Source: UBA11872 sp965198285
GTDB taxonomy: Bacteria; Chloroflexota; UBA11872
Direction: 5' to 3'
Length of the DNA stretch: 64,000 nucleotides
Assembly: GCA_965198285.1 (NCBI GenBank)
Contig: OZ240251.1
Span: 620,001 to 684,000, forward strand
Each line of letters begins with the position of its first letter. Position 1 is the stretch's first letter. The notes below the pieces were generated by a model. The model was given only the letters and a program-made list of their open reading frames with translations. It was not told the DNA's origin and searched no databases. This document shows positions 18,266 to 27,028 of the stretch, piece by piece. Position numbers and translations under genes: made by a program.

Positions 18266-18724
18266 TTAGCTGAGAATTCGCAGCACCTCTTCGGGCATCA
18301 GCCGCCCGATGTTGGTGGCGCTGTACACCGCGTGCTGCACCACGCGGTTCGCGTCCAGTATGAACGCGCTGGCCTGGTGCGACTGCCGGTCCTCGTTCCG
18401 GTAGGCCCCCAACGCGTCCACCGAGTCGGGATAGGCGAGATCACCTACCAGTGGCACGTCCAACTGCAGCCGCTCGCGCAGCCCGGCCGAGTCCGCCGCC
18501 GAGTCGACCGACAGGCCCACCACCTGCACGCCCAGCGCCGTGAACGCATCCAGTACGTAGCTGTAGGCGGCCAACTGCCGCCGACAATGCGATCACCAGT
18601 GGCCGCGATAGAACAGCAGCACCGCCGGTGCGGCGTCCAGGTCGTCGGCAATCCGGGCCGGCGAGCCGTCGGCCCAGCGCCCCGTCAGGTCGGGAAATTG
18701 GTCACCGGGATTCAGTCGCGTCAT
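18266..18724 (-). CDS. Putative selenoprotein: AhpC/TSA-type redoxin with Sec (TGA) at the active site
   Basis: Reading from the ATG at 18724, codon 44 is TGA (18593-18595) and the frame then continues to a stop at 18266, giving 152 residues. The context FYRGHW-U44-S-H-C47-RRQLAAY aligns exactly with the FYRGHWCPYCRRQLA active site of peroxiredoxin-like redoxins, so TGA stands where the peroxidatic Cys belongs. Ten bases after the TGA comes a hairpin with a six-base GC stem and loop AGTTG, fitting a bacterial SECIS. The downstream half (VVGLSVDS, a later LVGDLAYPDS) is a complete redoxin fold. Conventional callers would report only 18266-18574. Sequencing error or a pseudogene is the alternative. 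Confidence 0.8.
18562..18586 (-). promoter_or_regulatory. Candidate bacterial SECIS hairpin
   Basis: Stem GGCGGC (18582-18577) pairs perfectly with GCCGCC (18571-18566) around the loop AGTTG (18576-18572). An outer TGT/ACA triplet extends it across one C-T mismatch. The apical loop begins 17 bases after the TGA and has G as its second base, as in known bacterial SECIS elements. It lies within the coding sequence, as bacterial SECIS elements do. Confidence 0.7.
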
Positions 18725-18878
18725 GACGGCGGTCCACACGAGCGCAGCGCCTCCGCAGCGTGGCGGCTGGTTGACCGGCGGTCAAACTCGGTGGGCCAGT
18801 CCGCGATGCTGCGCTTCCCGTGGCCGCTCCGGTCTGCCAGAATCGGTCAGCCGGCAGTTCCCCGCGTGAGTAAACCCT

Positions 18879-19223
18879 ATGGCGACCAATTCCGAGCCCA
18901 CCGTTGTGGCCTACCTCAAGCCCGTCTGCGGCTGGAGCGCCGGCGTCCGCGCCGTGCTCGACAAGTACAGCCTGGCCTACGAGGACAAGGACATCATCAA
19001 CGACGCCAGCAGCTACTACGAGATGGTTGCCAAGAGCGGCCAGCCGCTCTCTCCCTGTGTCGTGGTAGATGGCCGCATGCTGGCTGACGTCAGCGGCGAG
19101 GAAGTCGAAGCCTGGCTGGCCTCCAAGGGCTACATCCAGCAAAACAACCTCCCCACCCCCGTCCCCATCGACCAGGCCTGCGCCGACGAAGTCCACGCCG
19201 CCAGCGTCGTCTTCGAGGAGTAG
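18879..19223 (+). CDS. Glutaredoxin-like protein (monothiol-like)
   Basis: 114 residues with a thioredoxin-fold start VVAYLKPVCGWSAGVRAVLDK. The active site is C17-G-W-S, a single-Cys variant of the CPxC motif. A cis-Pro region (QPLSPCVVVDGRML) and a helix ending in WLASKGYI follow. The C-terminal 30 residues are an acidic extension with one more Cys. It is divergent from the selenoprotein redoxin with a 154-bp shared upstream region, so the two may be co-regulated and exchange electrons. Confidence 0.78.
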   Translation: MATNSEPTVVAYLKPVCGWSAGVRAVLDKYSLAYEDKDIINDASSYYEMVAKSGQPLSPCVVVDGRMLADVSGEEVEAWLASKGYIQQNNLPTPVPIDQACADEVHAASVVFEE

Positions 19224-19397
19224 CAAGGCCAAGAATAGGTTTCTTCGGCGACGCCGCGGTCGTCGAGGTAAGCGCTCCTGATCCGAAGAGCTGATAGCGT
19301 GCAGGGCCAACGAGTGCGTGCGTGCCGCGTACCTCTGGGGTATATTACTCTGGAAGTAGGTGCTTCCTCGGCGAGCTTGCCGTAGAGAGGGCACGAC

Positions 19398-19745
19398 TTG
19401 GCGCGCGTTCCGATAACTGTAATGGGATTTCACTGTGAGCGCTGTAGCCACGAGTGGATTCCTCGAAGCCCCGATTCGAATCCACGGGTCTGCCCCAGTT
19501 GCAAGAGCCCCTATTGGGATACGCCGAGAAAGTCGGGTTCGGCAACGACGTATGGCGAATTCAGAAGGCGAATAAAGAGAGTACTGGAGCGCAACACAGA
19601 TGGACTGTCTTGGACGGAAGTACGTACGGCGTCGAGACTACCCCAGATCTTACCAAATAACGCTTGGGTGCGGAGGCTTGGAGGCGATATCGGGCTCGAA
19701 AGGACGCGGGAGCGAGGGTCCATGATCTGGCGGCTCAAGGCCTAG
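19398..19745 (+). CDS. Zinc-ribbon protein of a three-gene accessory cassette
   Basis: 115 residues. The N-terminal half is a four-Cys zinc ribbon, C-E-R-C and C-P-S-C-K-S-P-Y-W, of the type found on RNA/DNA-binding adaptors. The C-terminal half (LSWTEVRTASRLPQ, then NAWVRRLGGDIGLERTRERGSMIWRL) looks like a small winged helix. The base composition is clearly more AT-rich than in the flanking genes. Its end overlaps the possible leader of the next gene. It is first in a run of three same-strand genes. Confidence 0.65.
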   Translation: MARVPITVMGFHCERCSHEWIPRSPDSNPRVCPSCKSPYWDTPRKSGSATTYGEFRRRIKRVLERNTDGLSWTEVRTASRLPQILPNNAWVRRLGGDIGLERTRERGSMIWRLKA

Positions 19746-19762
19746 CCTCGAGTGTTGAGCCA

Positions 19763-20221
19763 GTGATTGAAACGAAAGAACTAAACCCGGCCTTTTATAC
19801 CGTAGGATATGAGGGTCGTTCCATCCAGGAATTGATCGATGCTCTGGAGCAGAATGCCATTAGCACAGTAATAGATATTCGCTTTTCACCTGTTAGTAGA
19901 TTTCGGCCAGAGTTCAGTAAGCGAAACCTCGCTTCGCTCCTGCGATCTAGCGGTATCGACTACGTTCACTATCGCGATCTCGGCGTACCACGGGACATTC
20001 GAGATCAGGCCTTCCATCTGGGCAAGCGCGAATTCATCTGGGAGTGGTATGAGACGAATGTTGTTCGGAGACACGCGGTTCGCAATCTCCATTGGTTTTT
20101 CAACTGTGCAGACCACCCCGTAGCGCTTCTCTGCATGGAAGCCGACTCTCGAACTTGCCACCGGCACAGGTTGGCTGGGGCGCTTGAGCGCGTGTCGGGG
20201 CTGAAGTTCGTGGACATCTGA
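19763..20221 (+). CDS. DUF488-family protein
   Basis: About 152 residues from a GTG at 19763; the frame is open back to 19664, but the earlier part overlaps the preceding gene. The DUF488 signature is clear: FYTVGYEGRSIQELIDALEQ, then V-I-D-I-R-F-S-P, then VHYRDLGVP, and a C-terminal LLCMEADSRTCHRHRLA. DUF488 is a widespread domain of unknown activity, often proposed to act on nucleic acids. It lies between a zinc-ribbon gene and a Cys/His-containing partner, with an 18-bp gap to the latter. Confidence 0.85.
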   Translation: MIETKELNPAFYTVGYEGRSIQELIDALEQNAISTVIDIRFSPVSRFRPEFSKRNLASLLRSSGIDYVHYRDLGVPRDIRDQAFHLGKREFIWEWYETNVVRRHAVRNLHWFFNCADHPVALLCMEADSRTCHRHRLAGALERVSGLKFVDI

Positions 20222-20238
20222 CGTCCGAGGGCTCAGAA

Positions 20239-21033
20239 ATGCTTGAATGGGAGACTCAGAGGATTCTCATAACGGTACGCACCTATCCGGTCCCGGCATG
20301 GCACGGCGGAGAAATCTCGTGCACCGCAGGCATCTCGGGGGCGGGGAAATGGATCCGGCTTCATCCTGTTCCCTACAGGCTCATTGACAAGGATCAGAGA
20401 TTCAAGAAATACCAGTGGATTGAAGTATCTCTGAAGAAGTCTGAAGACCCTCGTCCTGAAAGCTTCACTCCCAATCTAGATGACTTGCGAGTTGTCTCTG
20501 ACGTGCTGGGGACCGGTAACTCATGGTCTGATCGACGCGCAGTGGTGACGCCACACAGAGATGTTTCAATGTGCAACCTTCAGCGCATAAGCAGCCGTCT
20601 TGAGGGTCCAACCCTGGGATTTGTACGCGCACGCCAAATACGCCGGCTTGAGATTGAGGCAGCAGATCCAAACTGGCGCGAAGACCAGCTCGCCAGGCTC
20701 AGTCAGCGAAGCATGTTCGTTAAGTCAGCGACAGAAATGCTGGAGAAGATTCCGTTTAAGTTTAGCTATCACTATTTTTGTGACGATTCGGACTGCAGTG
20801 GTCACGCGATGGGGTGCAATGACTGGGAGATGTTACAGGCATACCGTCGGTGGTCGGCCGAATATGGTGAGAAATGGGAGTCTGCGTTCCGAAACAGGTT
20901 TGAGTATGAAATGTCGGAGATAGGGGACACGCACTTCTTTGTCGGAACTCACAGTCAGTATCCCAAAACGTGGATGATTGTGGGTATTTGGTATCCGCCG
21001 AAAACTGCGTATATGGACCAACTGTTAGGCTAG
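20239..21033 (+). CDS. DUF488-associated conserved protein, possibly with OB-like domains
   Basis: 264 residues. The N-terminal region reads ILITVRTYPVPAWHGG, then ISCTAGISGAGKWIRLHPVPYR, then YQWIEVSLKKSEDPRPESF. The C-terminal region has a probable metal site, C-D-D-S-D-C-S-G-H followed by a Trp-containing helix NDWEMLQAYRRW. I know this combination as a partner of DUF488 proteins but not its function; a tandem OB-like fold is my best guess. AT-richer than its surroundings and third in the cassette, it points to acquisition as a unit. Confidence 0.6.
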   Translation: MLEWETQRILITVRTYPVPAWHGGEISCTAGISGAGKWIRLHPVPYRLIDKDQRFKKYQWIEVSLKKSEDPRPESFTPNLDDLRVVSDVLGTGNSWSDRRAVVTPHRDVSMCNLQRISSRLEGPTLGFVRARQIRRLEIEAADPNWREDQLARLSQRSMFVKSATEMLEKIPFKFSYHYFCDDSDCSGHAMGCNDWEMLQAYRRWSAEYGEKWESAFRNRFEYEMSEIGDTHFFVGTHSQYPKTWMIVGIWYPPKTAYMDQLLG

Positions 21034-21088
21034 ATGAAAGTGCTAGAAAAAGGCGACAGTGTGTGTTTACTGTAGTTATGAGTTCAGT

Positions 21089-23611
21089 TTACGTCCGAAG
21101 CTCCGCCCCCAGCCTGTGCTGCAGCGCCTTTACCACCCGCGTATGCGCCCGGTCCGCCTGCTTGTCCGTCAGCGTCCGGTCCGGCGCGGCGTAGCTGAGC
21201 GCATAGGCCAGGCTGCGTTTGCCGGCGGGGATTTGCTCGCCGCGGTACTCGTCGAAGAGTCGAGCGGACTTGAGCAGCGGGCGGCCCGCGCGCTGGATCG
21301 CTTCGTACACCTCGGCCTGCGTCACCTCGGCGTCCACGACGATCGCCAGGTCGCGCAGCGCGGATGGATATTCCGACCAGGCGCTGAAGGCCGGCGGCCC
21401 GGCCGAGGCTGCGCGCACGGCGGGCATGTCCACCAGCAGTGCCCAGGCCCGTTCGTCCAGGTCGAAGGCAGCGGCGACCTCGGAATCCACCTCGCCGTAG
21501 GCGGCCACAACGCGACCTCGGTAAGTCACGGCGGCCGCGGCGCCGGGGGCGAAGGTGGGGTGCTGCAGGTCGTCGTGGTTGACCTCGGCGGCGGGCACGC
21601 CTGAGCGCGTCAGCAGTTCATCGAGCACGCCGCGCACGAACGGTAGTTCCACGGACCGGGTTTCGTCCCAGCGGTCGGCGCTGATCCGTTCGCCGACTAC
21701 GGCCGTAAGGAAGTTCGGTTCTTCCGGCAGGTCGCCGTCGCGCGCCAGGAACGAGGGCTGGTAGTCGAACAGCAGCAGGTCGCGGTCGGCGTGCCGGCGG
21801 TTAGCGCGCAGGGTTTCCAGCATGGTGCCCAGCCCGGTCAGCCGCAGGGCGTTCTCGTCCATCGACAGCGGGTTGCGCAGCCGCAGCGGCTCGCGGTCCA
21901 GCGGCAGTAGCCGGTCGGCCAGGGCCCGTCCGGCGTCGTTCATGCCCGACTCGCGCACTACGGCCCATGCGTCGGCATCGCCCAATGGCGCCTCCAGAGA
22001 GGCGTCCAGCAGGTCCGGCGGCACCAGCCGCGCCATGCGCGCCTCGCTGGTCAGGGCGTAGGTCACGCACTCGGAAAAGCCCAGGCCCGCCATCACGTCG
22101 CGCGCCTCGTCGTCGCGTTCGTCGATCTCGCCCGGCGCCAGGTCCATCACCTGGCCGGTGGGCAGGGTGTCGGGGATGCGCTCGTAGCCGACCAGGCGCG
22201 CGACTTCCTCAATCACATCCGCCGGCGCGGTCACGTCGCGGCGCCAGAACGGCGGTGTGACGCACAGATCGTCGCCGTCCTCGTCGACAGCGAACTCCAG
22301 CGCATCCAGCGCCTGCCGGACCTCGGCGCGGTCGTAGGCCACGCCCATCAAACGCTCGATGCGGTCGAACTCAAGCAACACCGGCGCTGGATCTGAGGGG
22401 GCCGGGTAGGCGTCGGCGGAGAGGAACTCGCCCTGGCCGGCGCCGATCTCCTCGATGAGTTGCACGCAGCGACGCAGGGCCAGCACGGTCAGTTCCGGCG
22501 GCAGGCCCTTCTCGAAGCGGCGCGAGGCTTCGCTGCGTAGGGTCAGGCGGTGCGCCGTGCGGCGGATGCTGACCGGATCGAAGGTGGCCGACTCCAGCAG
22601 GACCGTTGACGTCGTGTCGTTGACCTCGGTAGCCAGGCCGCCCATCACGCCCGCCAGGGCCACCGGGCCCTCGGCGTCCACGATGCAGAGCGTTTCAGGC
22701 GTCAGCTCCCGGTCCTGCCCGTCCAGAGTCACCAGGCGTTCGCCGGGCCGGGCCGTGCGAACCCCGATGAACCCGCCGCGCACCTGTTCCCAGTCGAAGG
22801 CGTGCAGCGGCTGGCCCAGTTCCAGCATCACGTAGTTCGTCGCGTCCACGATCGTGCTGATCGGGCGGACACCCGCCTGTTCCAGGCGGTCCCGCATCCA
22901 GGCCGGAGATTCGCCCACGCGCACGTCGCGAACCAGCGCGGCCGAGTAGCGGGCGCAGAGCGCGGGGTCCTCGATCTGGAGTTCTACCGGCGGGCTCGAC
23001 CCGTCCTCACTCGGTCGAGCGTCCGGGATGGGCGAACGGACCTGGGTTCCGTAAAGCGCCGCCGCCTCGCGCGCGATACCCAAAACGGAAAGCGCGTCCG
23101 GGCGGTTGGCCTTGAGTTCGAACTCCAGCACCTCGCCGCCCAGCGCCTCCGCCAGCGGACGGCCCAGCGGCGCGTCGGGGTCCAGGATCAGGATGCCTTC
23201 GTGGTCGTCGCTGATGCCCAACTCTTTGGAGGAGCACAACATGCCGCGCGAGACCACGCCCCGGATCCGTGTGGGCTTCAGTTCCTTAAGCACCGGCTCG
23301 TCGGCGTAGGGGTCCCAGAGACGGGCGCCGGTGGGGGCGAAGGCAATTCGGTCGCCCACCTTGAAGTTCCAGGCGCCGCAGACCACCTGGACTTCCTCGC
23401 TTCCCGTGTTCACGGTCGGCAGGTTCAGGCGGTCGGCGTTGGGATGGGGATCGATGCGCACGACCTCGCCCACCACCACGCGGTCCCAGTGCTCGCCGGC
23501 GCGGTGGATGGCCCCAACCTCGAATCCCGCGTTGGTCAGGCGTTGCGCCACGTCGTCAACTGACGCGTCGATCCCGGCCAGTTCGCGTAACCATGCGATG
23601 GGAACCCGCAT
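21089..23611 (-). CDS. pheT: Phenylalanyl-tRNA synthetase beta subunit
   Basis: 840 residues, normal for bacterial PheT, which binds tRNA-Phe and edits Tyr-tRNA. It opens with MRVPIAWLRELAGI and the EMAP-II-like tRNA-binding domain (about 40-150, VVGEVVRIDPHPNADRLN). The B3/B4 editing region follows (about 210-370, RPISTIVDATNYVMLELGQP), then B5 and the catalytic-like core, and a C-terminal FDX-ACB anticodon-binding domain ending near RTLTDKQADRAH. It starts 3 nt after pheS ends in the same operon. Confidence 0.97.
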   Translation of the reverse strand: MRVPIAWLRELAGIDASVDDVAQRLTNAGFEVGAIHRAGEHWDRVVVGEVVRIDPHPNADRLNLPTVNTGSEEVQVVCGAWNFKVGDRIAFAPTGARLWDPYADEPVLKELKPTRIRGVVSRGMLCSSKELGISDDHEGILILDPDAPLGRPLAEALGGEVLEFELKANRPDALSVLGIAREAAALYGTQVRSPIPDARPSEDGSSPPVELQIEDPALCARYSAALVRDVRVGESPAWMRDRLEQAGVRPISTIVDATNYVMLELGQPLHAFDWEQVRGGFIGVRTARPGERLVTLDGQDRELTPETLCIVDAEGPVALAGVMGGLATEVNDTTSTVLLESATFDPVSIRRTAHRLTLRSEASRRFEKGLPPELTVLALRRCVQLIEEIGAGQGEFLSADAYPAPSDPAPVLLEFDRIERLMGVAYDRAEVRQALDALEFAVDEDGDDLCVTPPFWRRDVTAPADVIEEVARLVGYERIPDTLPTGQVMDLAPGEIDERDDEARDVMAGLGFSECVTYALTSEARMARLVPPDLLDASLEAPLGDADAWAVVRESGMNDAGRALADRLLPLDREPLRLRNPLSMDENALRLTGLGTMLETLRANRRHADRDLLLFDYQPSFLARDGDLPEEPNFLTAVVGERISADRWDETRSVELPFVRGVLDELLTRSGVPAAEVNHDDLQHPTFAPGAAAAVTYRGRVVAAYGEVDSEVAAAFDLDERAWALLVDMPAVRAASAGPPAFSAWSEYPSALRDLAIVVDAEVTQAEVYEAIQRAGRPLLKSARLFDEYRGEQIPAGKRSLAYALSYAAPDRTLTDKQADRAHTRVVKALQHRLGAELRT

Positions 23612-23614
23612 GGC

Positions 23615-24667
23615 TCAGCGCAACTGCCGCAGGAACCGCAGGTCGTTGCGGTAGAAGGATCGAATGTCGGTCACGCCGTACTTGAGCATGGCGATCCGTT
23701 CCACGCCCATGCCGAAGGCGAAACCCTGGTACACGTCCGGGTCGTAGCCCACGTCGGCCAGCACCTTCGGATGGACCATCCCGGATCCCAGGATTTCAAT
23801 CCAGCCCGTCCCGCCGCAGACCGCGCAGCCGTCGCCGCCGCAGACGTGGCAGGACATCTCGGCTTCGGCGCTGGGTTCGGTGAACGGGAAGTAGCTGGCG
23901 CGGATCCGCAGCTCGCGGTCGGGGCCGAACATGGCGCGCACGAAGTACGTCAACGTCCCGCGTAGGTCGGCCATGGTGATGTGCTCGTCGATGGCCAGGC
24001 CCTCCACCTGCATGAACTCGGCCTCGTGCGAGGCGTCGCGGTCCTCGTAGCGGTAGACCTTGCCCGGCACGATCACCCGCACGGGCGGGCGGACCTGCTC
24101 CATCACCCGCGCCTGGACTGGCGAAGTATGAGTGCGCAGCAAAAGCTCACCCGGCCGAGACGTGTCGTGGATGTGGAAGGTGTCCCACATGTCGCGCGCC
24201 GGATGGTCCGCCGGGATGTTCAGCAGCTCGAAGTTGTAGCGGTCCCACTCCACCTCGGGTCCGCTGACGGCGCGGAAGCCGATCGGCGCGAGCACGCGGC
24301 GAATCTCGCGCAGCGTGCGCGTCAGCGGGTGCAGGCTGCCCAGGCGCACCGGGTAGCCCGGCATGGTCACGTCCGCGCGGACACCGTCGGCGCTGCGGCG
24401 CAGGTCCGCCTGGCGGGCCTCGAACGCCTCGTCCAGTTCCCGGCGCGCGGCGTTGGCCGCTTGTCCGGCGGCTCGCCGCTCCTCGCGCGGCAGGCTGCCG
24501 ACCGAACGCAGTAGGCCGGTGAGTTCGCTGCGCCGCCCCAGATGCGTCACGCGCCACTGCTCCAGCGCCGCGTCGTCCGCAGCGGCTTCGAGCTCGGCGC
24601 GCGCAGCGCCTAGCAGGGCGTCAAGTCGCTCTTGCACCGTGGGGTCAGCTTTGGGGGATTGCCGCAC
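23615..24667 (-). CDS. pheS: Phenylalanyl-tRNA synthetase alpha subunit
   Basis: Up to 350 residues; GTG codons at 24667 and 24637 are both possible starts, and the first overlaps trmH by 23 bp. An N-terminal coiled-coil tRNA-binding arm (about 10-100) precedes the class II catalytic core: motif 2 region VYRYEDRDASHEAEFMQVEG and motif 3 GFAFGMGVERIAMLKYG. The core has a small insert with four Cys (CHVC and CAVC), likely a zinc site, seen in some bacterial PheS. It forms the alpha2beta2 enzyme with the next gene. Confidence 0.96.
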   Translation of the reverse strand: MRQSPKADPTVQERLDALLGAARAELEAAADDAALEQWRVTHLGRRSELTGLLRSVGSLPREERRAAGQAANAARRELDEAFEARQADLRRSADGVRADVTMPGYPVRLGSLHPLTRTLREIRRVLAPIGFRAVSGPEVEWDRYNFELLNIPADHPARDMWDTFHIHDTSRPGELLLRTHTSPVQARVMEQVRPPVRVIVPGKVYRYEDRDASHEAEFMQVEGLAIDEHITMADLRGTLTYFVRAMFGPDRELRIRASYFPFTEPSAEAEMSCHVCGGDGCAVCGGTGWIEILGSGMVHPKVLADVGYDPDVYQGFAFGMGVERIAMLKYGVTDIRSFYRNDLRFLRQLR

Positions 24668-25424
24668 GCTGCCGCGCGGCCTCGAACAGGATAACGGCGG
24701 CCGCGGCCCCCGCGTTCAGCGATTCCACGCCGCGAAGCATCGGTACCCCAACGGCGCCCCGGCAGGCGTCGCGCCAGGCGGACGATACGCCGCGCGTCTC
24801 GGCGCCCACCACCAGCCCGCAAGAGCCGGTCCAATCGATTCCGTGATAGGCGCCTTCGGCGTCGGCCGCCGCTGCGTAGAGATCGACATCGGCCGCCAGC
24901 GGCTGCAGATCCTCCGGCGTGCCCAAGAGGTGAATCGGCACCCGGAAGTGCGCCCCCACCCCCGCGCGCAGCGCCTTGGGGCCAAAGGGATCGGCGCTGC
25001 CCGGCGTGCGCACAATCAGCGTCGCGCCGGCCGCCGCGGCCGACCTCACCAGCGTGCCCACGTTCCCCGGATCCTGCACGCCATCGATCACAAGGATCAG
25101 GGGAACGCCATCCAACGCGGCGACCCGTGGGCGGCGTCCGATGGCCACAATGCCCTGTGGCGACCCGCTGTCCGCGGCCGCCGCCAGCACGTGCGGCGCG
25201 GCCGTCAACACCCGAGCCCCGGCCTCTGACGCCGCGTCCGCTGCCAGCTTGACGTCAGCCTTCGGGTAGTCCGCCACCAGGACGGTCTGCAATATCCCTG
25301 CCTGGGCGGCCTCCATCACCAGGCGCGGCCCTTCCAGCAGGATCAGACCGTCGCGCTGCCGAACCGAGGCGCGATGCAAGCGACGCGCCAACGCCACCTG
25401 CGGATTGCGAACGCTCGTAATCAT
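24645..25424 (-). CDS. TrmH/SpoU-family RNA 2'-O-methyltransferase
   Basis: 259 residues. The N-terminal substrate-binding domain (LLEGPRLVMEAAQAG) is followed by the SPOUT knot with its three signatures: DGVQDPGNVGTLVRSA, LVVGAETRGV and VPMLRGVESLNAGAAAAVILFE. Such enzymes methylate ribose in rRNA or tRNA. Its place between rplT and pheS is a common bacterial arrangement. The exact target is unknown. Confidence 0.93.
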   Translation of the reverse strand: MITSVRNPQVALARRLHRASVRQRDGLILLEGPRLVMEAAQAGILQTVLVADYPKADVKLAADAASEAGARVLTAAPHVLAAAADSGSPQGIVAIGRRPRVAALDGVPLILVIDGVQDPGNVGTLVRSAAAAGATLIVRTPGSADPFGPKALRAGVGAHFRVPIHLLGTPEDLQPLAADVDLYAAAADAEGAYHGIDWTGSCGLVVGAETRGVSSAWRDACRGAVGVPMLRGVESLNAGAAAAVILFEAARQRAAIPQS

Positions 25425-25457
25425 GGCGGGCCGGCCCCCGCGCGGGCGCTGGCCGGC

Positions 25458-25811
25458 CTAGGCCGCGGCCCGAGCGGTGTCGGCCAGCGCTTCGAAGGCC
25501 GCCGGTTCGTTGGCCGCCAGGTCTGCCAGCGCTTTGCGATCCAGCGTGACGTTCGCCTCGCGCAGACCGTGCATGAAGGCGCCGTAGGTCAGACCGTGCA
25601 GGCGGGCACCGGCGTTGATGCGCATGATCCAGAGCCGTCGCATCTGGCGTTTGCGGTTTCGCCGGTCGCGGTAGGCGTATTGCCCCGCGTGCATCAGGTC
25701 CTCATGCGCCGCACGGAAGTGCCGGCTACGCGCGCCACGGTGGCCTCGTACGGCCTTCAGCACTTTGCGGTGTCGGCGGCGCTTGGTTACGCCGCGCTTG
25801 ACGCGAGCCAT
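25458..25811 (-). CDS. rplT: Ribosomal protein L20
   Basis: 117 residues, basic, with the N-terminal extension MARVKRGVTKRRRHRKVLKAVRGHRGARSRHFR trimmed to the usual L20 pattern and the later LWIMRINAGARLHGL segment. It binds 23S rRNA early in assembly. It is nine bases downstream of rpmI and followed by trmH. Confidence 0.97.
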   Translation of the reverse strand: MARVKRGVTKRRRHRKVLKAVRGHRGARSRHFRAAHEDLMHAGQYAYRDRRNRKRQMRRLWIMRINAGARLHGLTYGAFMHGLREANVTLDRKALADLAANEPAAFEALADTARAAA

Positions 25812-25820
25812 CGGTCTGCC

Positions 25821-26015
25821 TCAGTTCGCCAGCAGGCGCTCGGCCTGACGATGCTGCCCGCGCGCCAGCGGCTGTTCCTGGTTCTTGGCGCGGCGGGCCC
25901 TACGGCTCTTGCGCCGCCGGTAGGGACCGGCCCACGACTTGGCGACGGTTATTTTGCCGCGCCGCGTGCGACGCAGACGCTTGACGGCAGCTTTACGGGT
26001 TTTGAGTTTCGGCAT
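25821..26015 (-). CDS. rpmI: Ribosomal protein L35
   Basis: 64 residues beginning MPKLKTRKAAVKRLRRT, typical of L35. I used the internal ATG at 26015; the frame is open to 26120 but the extra segment is not L35-like. It is first in the operon seen here; infC, often upstream, is absent, and the region to 26170 holds no other gene. Confidence 0.96.
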   Translation of the reverse strand: MPKLKTRKAAVKRLRRTRRGKITVAKSWAGPYRRRKSRRARRAKNQEQPLARGQHRQAERLLAN

Positions 26016-26209
26016 CGGGGACAAAAAGGACGCGACGCAAGGTACGGCGTCGCGCTCCCGCAAGCCTACCATAGGTCGGCGGCGGCTTCGGAACACCCGC
26101 ACGAATCTATTGCCAGCCACGGCGCGCGCTGCTTAGGCTGAACATACACCTCCCCGCTCGCTGCCCCCCCGTGGCACCGGCGCGCAACTTGCCACCCCTC
26201 GGCCGCTGC

Positions 26210-26938
26210 ATGCGAATCGCGGTTCTGACTGACGTACACGCCAACCTGACCGCCCTGCGCGCGGTGCTGGTTGATGTCCGTGCGCGCGGGCCGTTTCAAC
26301 TCATCGTCTCAGGCGGCGACCAGATCTGCGGCGGCCCGCGACCCCTGGAAACCTGGGACGAGTTGGAGGCAGCCGGCGTCACGCTGCTCAAGGGCGACAC
26401 CGAACGCGACCTGGCGCTCGGGTCCTTCAAAGCGGTGCCCGGCCGGGGTCTGCGCCGCGACCTGATCCTGGCCGTCTTCGACTGGACGGTGAAACTGCTC
26501 CCGTCCGACTTGCTCCAGCGCGCCGCTGCCTTGCCCGAGCAGTTGCGGCTGCAAGTAGACGGCGGCCCCGAGTTGCTGCTCGCCCACGCCAACGGCGTCA
26601 ATCTGGACGAATTCATCTGGGCCGACACACCGGCGGAAGAGCTCGGGCGCCTGATCGGCCCTAACGCGCCCGCCCTCATGGTCGTGGGACACATCCACGC
26701 CCCGCTCGAGCTTGAGTTCAAGGACACCACCATCCTCCGCCCCGGCAGCGTCGGGCTGAAGTACGAGCCCCACTGGGCCGGCGTGGCCCACTGGGCCGAG
26801 GTCTGGTGGGATTTGGAACGCGCTGCCTGGGACTACCGCGTGCACCAGGTCGAATGGGACCACCGCCTCGAAATCGACGCCGGCCGCGCCATGGGCTACC
26901 CCGGCGTACGCATCCTGCCGGGCTACGCCGCCGGCTGA
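26210..26938 (+). CDS. Calcineurin-like metallophosphoesterase
   Basis: 242 residues from the ATG at 26210 (MRIAVLTDVHANLTALRAVL). The metal-binding motifs of the family are in order: D-x-H in TDVHAN, G-D in VSGGDQICGGPRP, then an LLKGDTERD variant of GN[HD], and the closing GHIHAPLE motif, then LRPGSVG. Such enzymes hydrolyse phosphodiester or phosphomonoester bonds; the substrate is not known. The GN[HD] motif is altered to GDTE. Confidence 0.85.
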   Translation: MRIAVLTDVHANLTALRAVLVDVRARGPFQLIVSGGDQICGGPRPLETWDELEAAGVTLLKGDTERDLALGSFKAVPGRGLRRDLILAVFDWTVKLLPSDLLQRAAALPEQLRLQVDGGPELLLAHANGVNLDEFIWADTPAEELGRLIGPNAPALMVVGHIHAPLELEFKDTTILRPGSVGLKYEPHWAGVAHWAEVWWDLERAAWDYRVHQVEWDHRLEIDAGRAMGYPGVRILPGYAAG

Positions 26939-27028
26939 CGCAACATCCGTTGAAACCAGCCGTCGGGTCTTGTCGCGCCCCTGACTGGCTGCCAAGCTTG
27001 CTAACGAACACCGATTGCGAGATATCCC

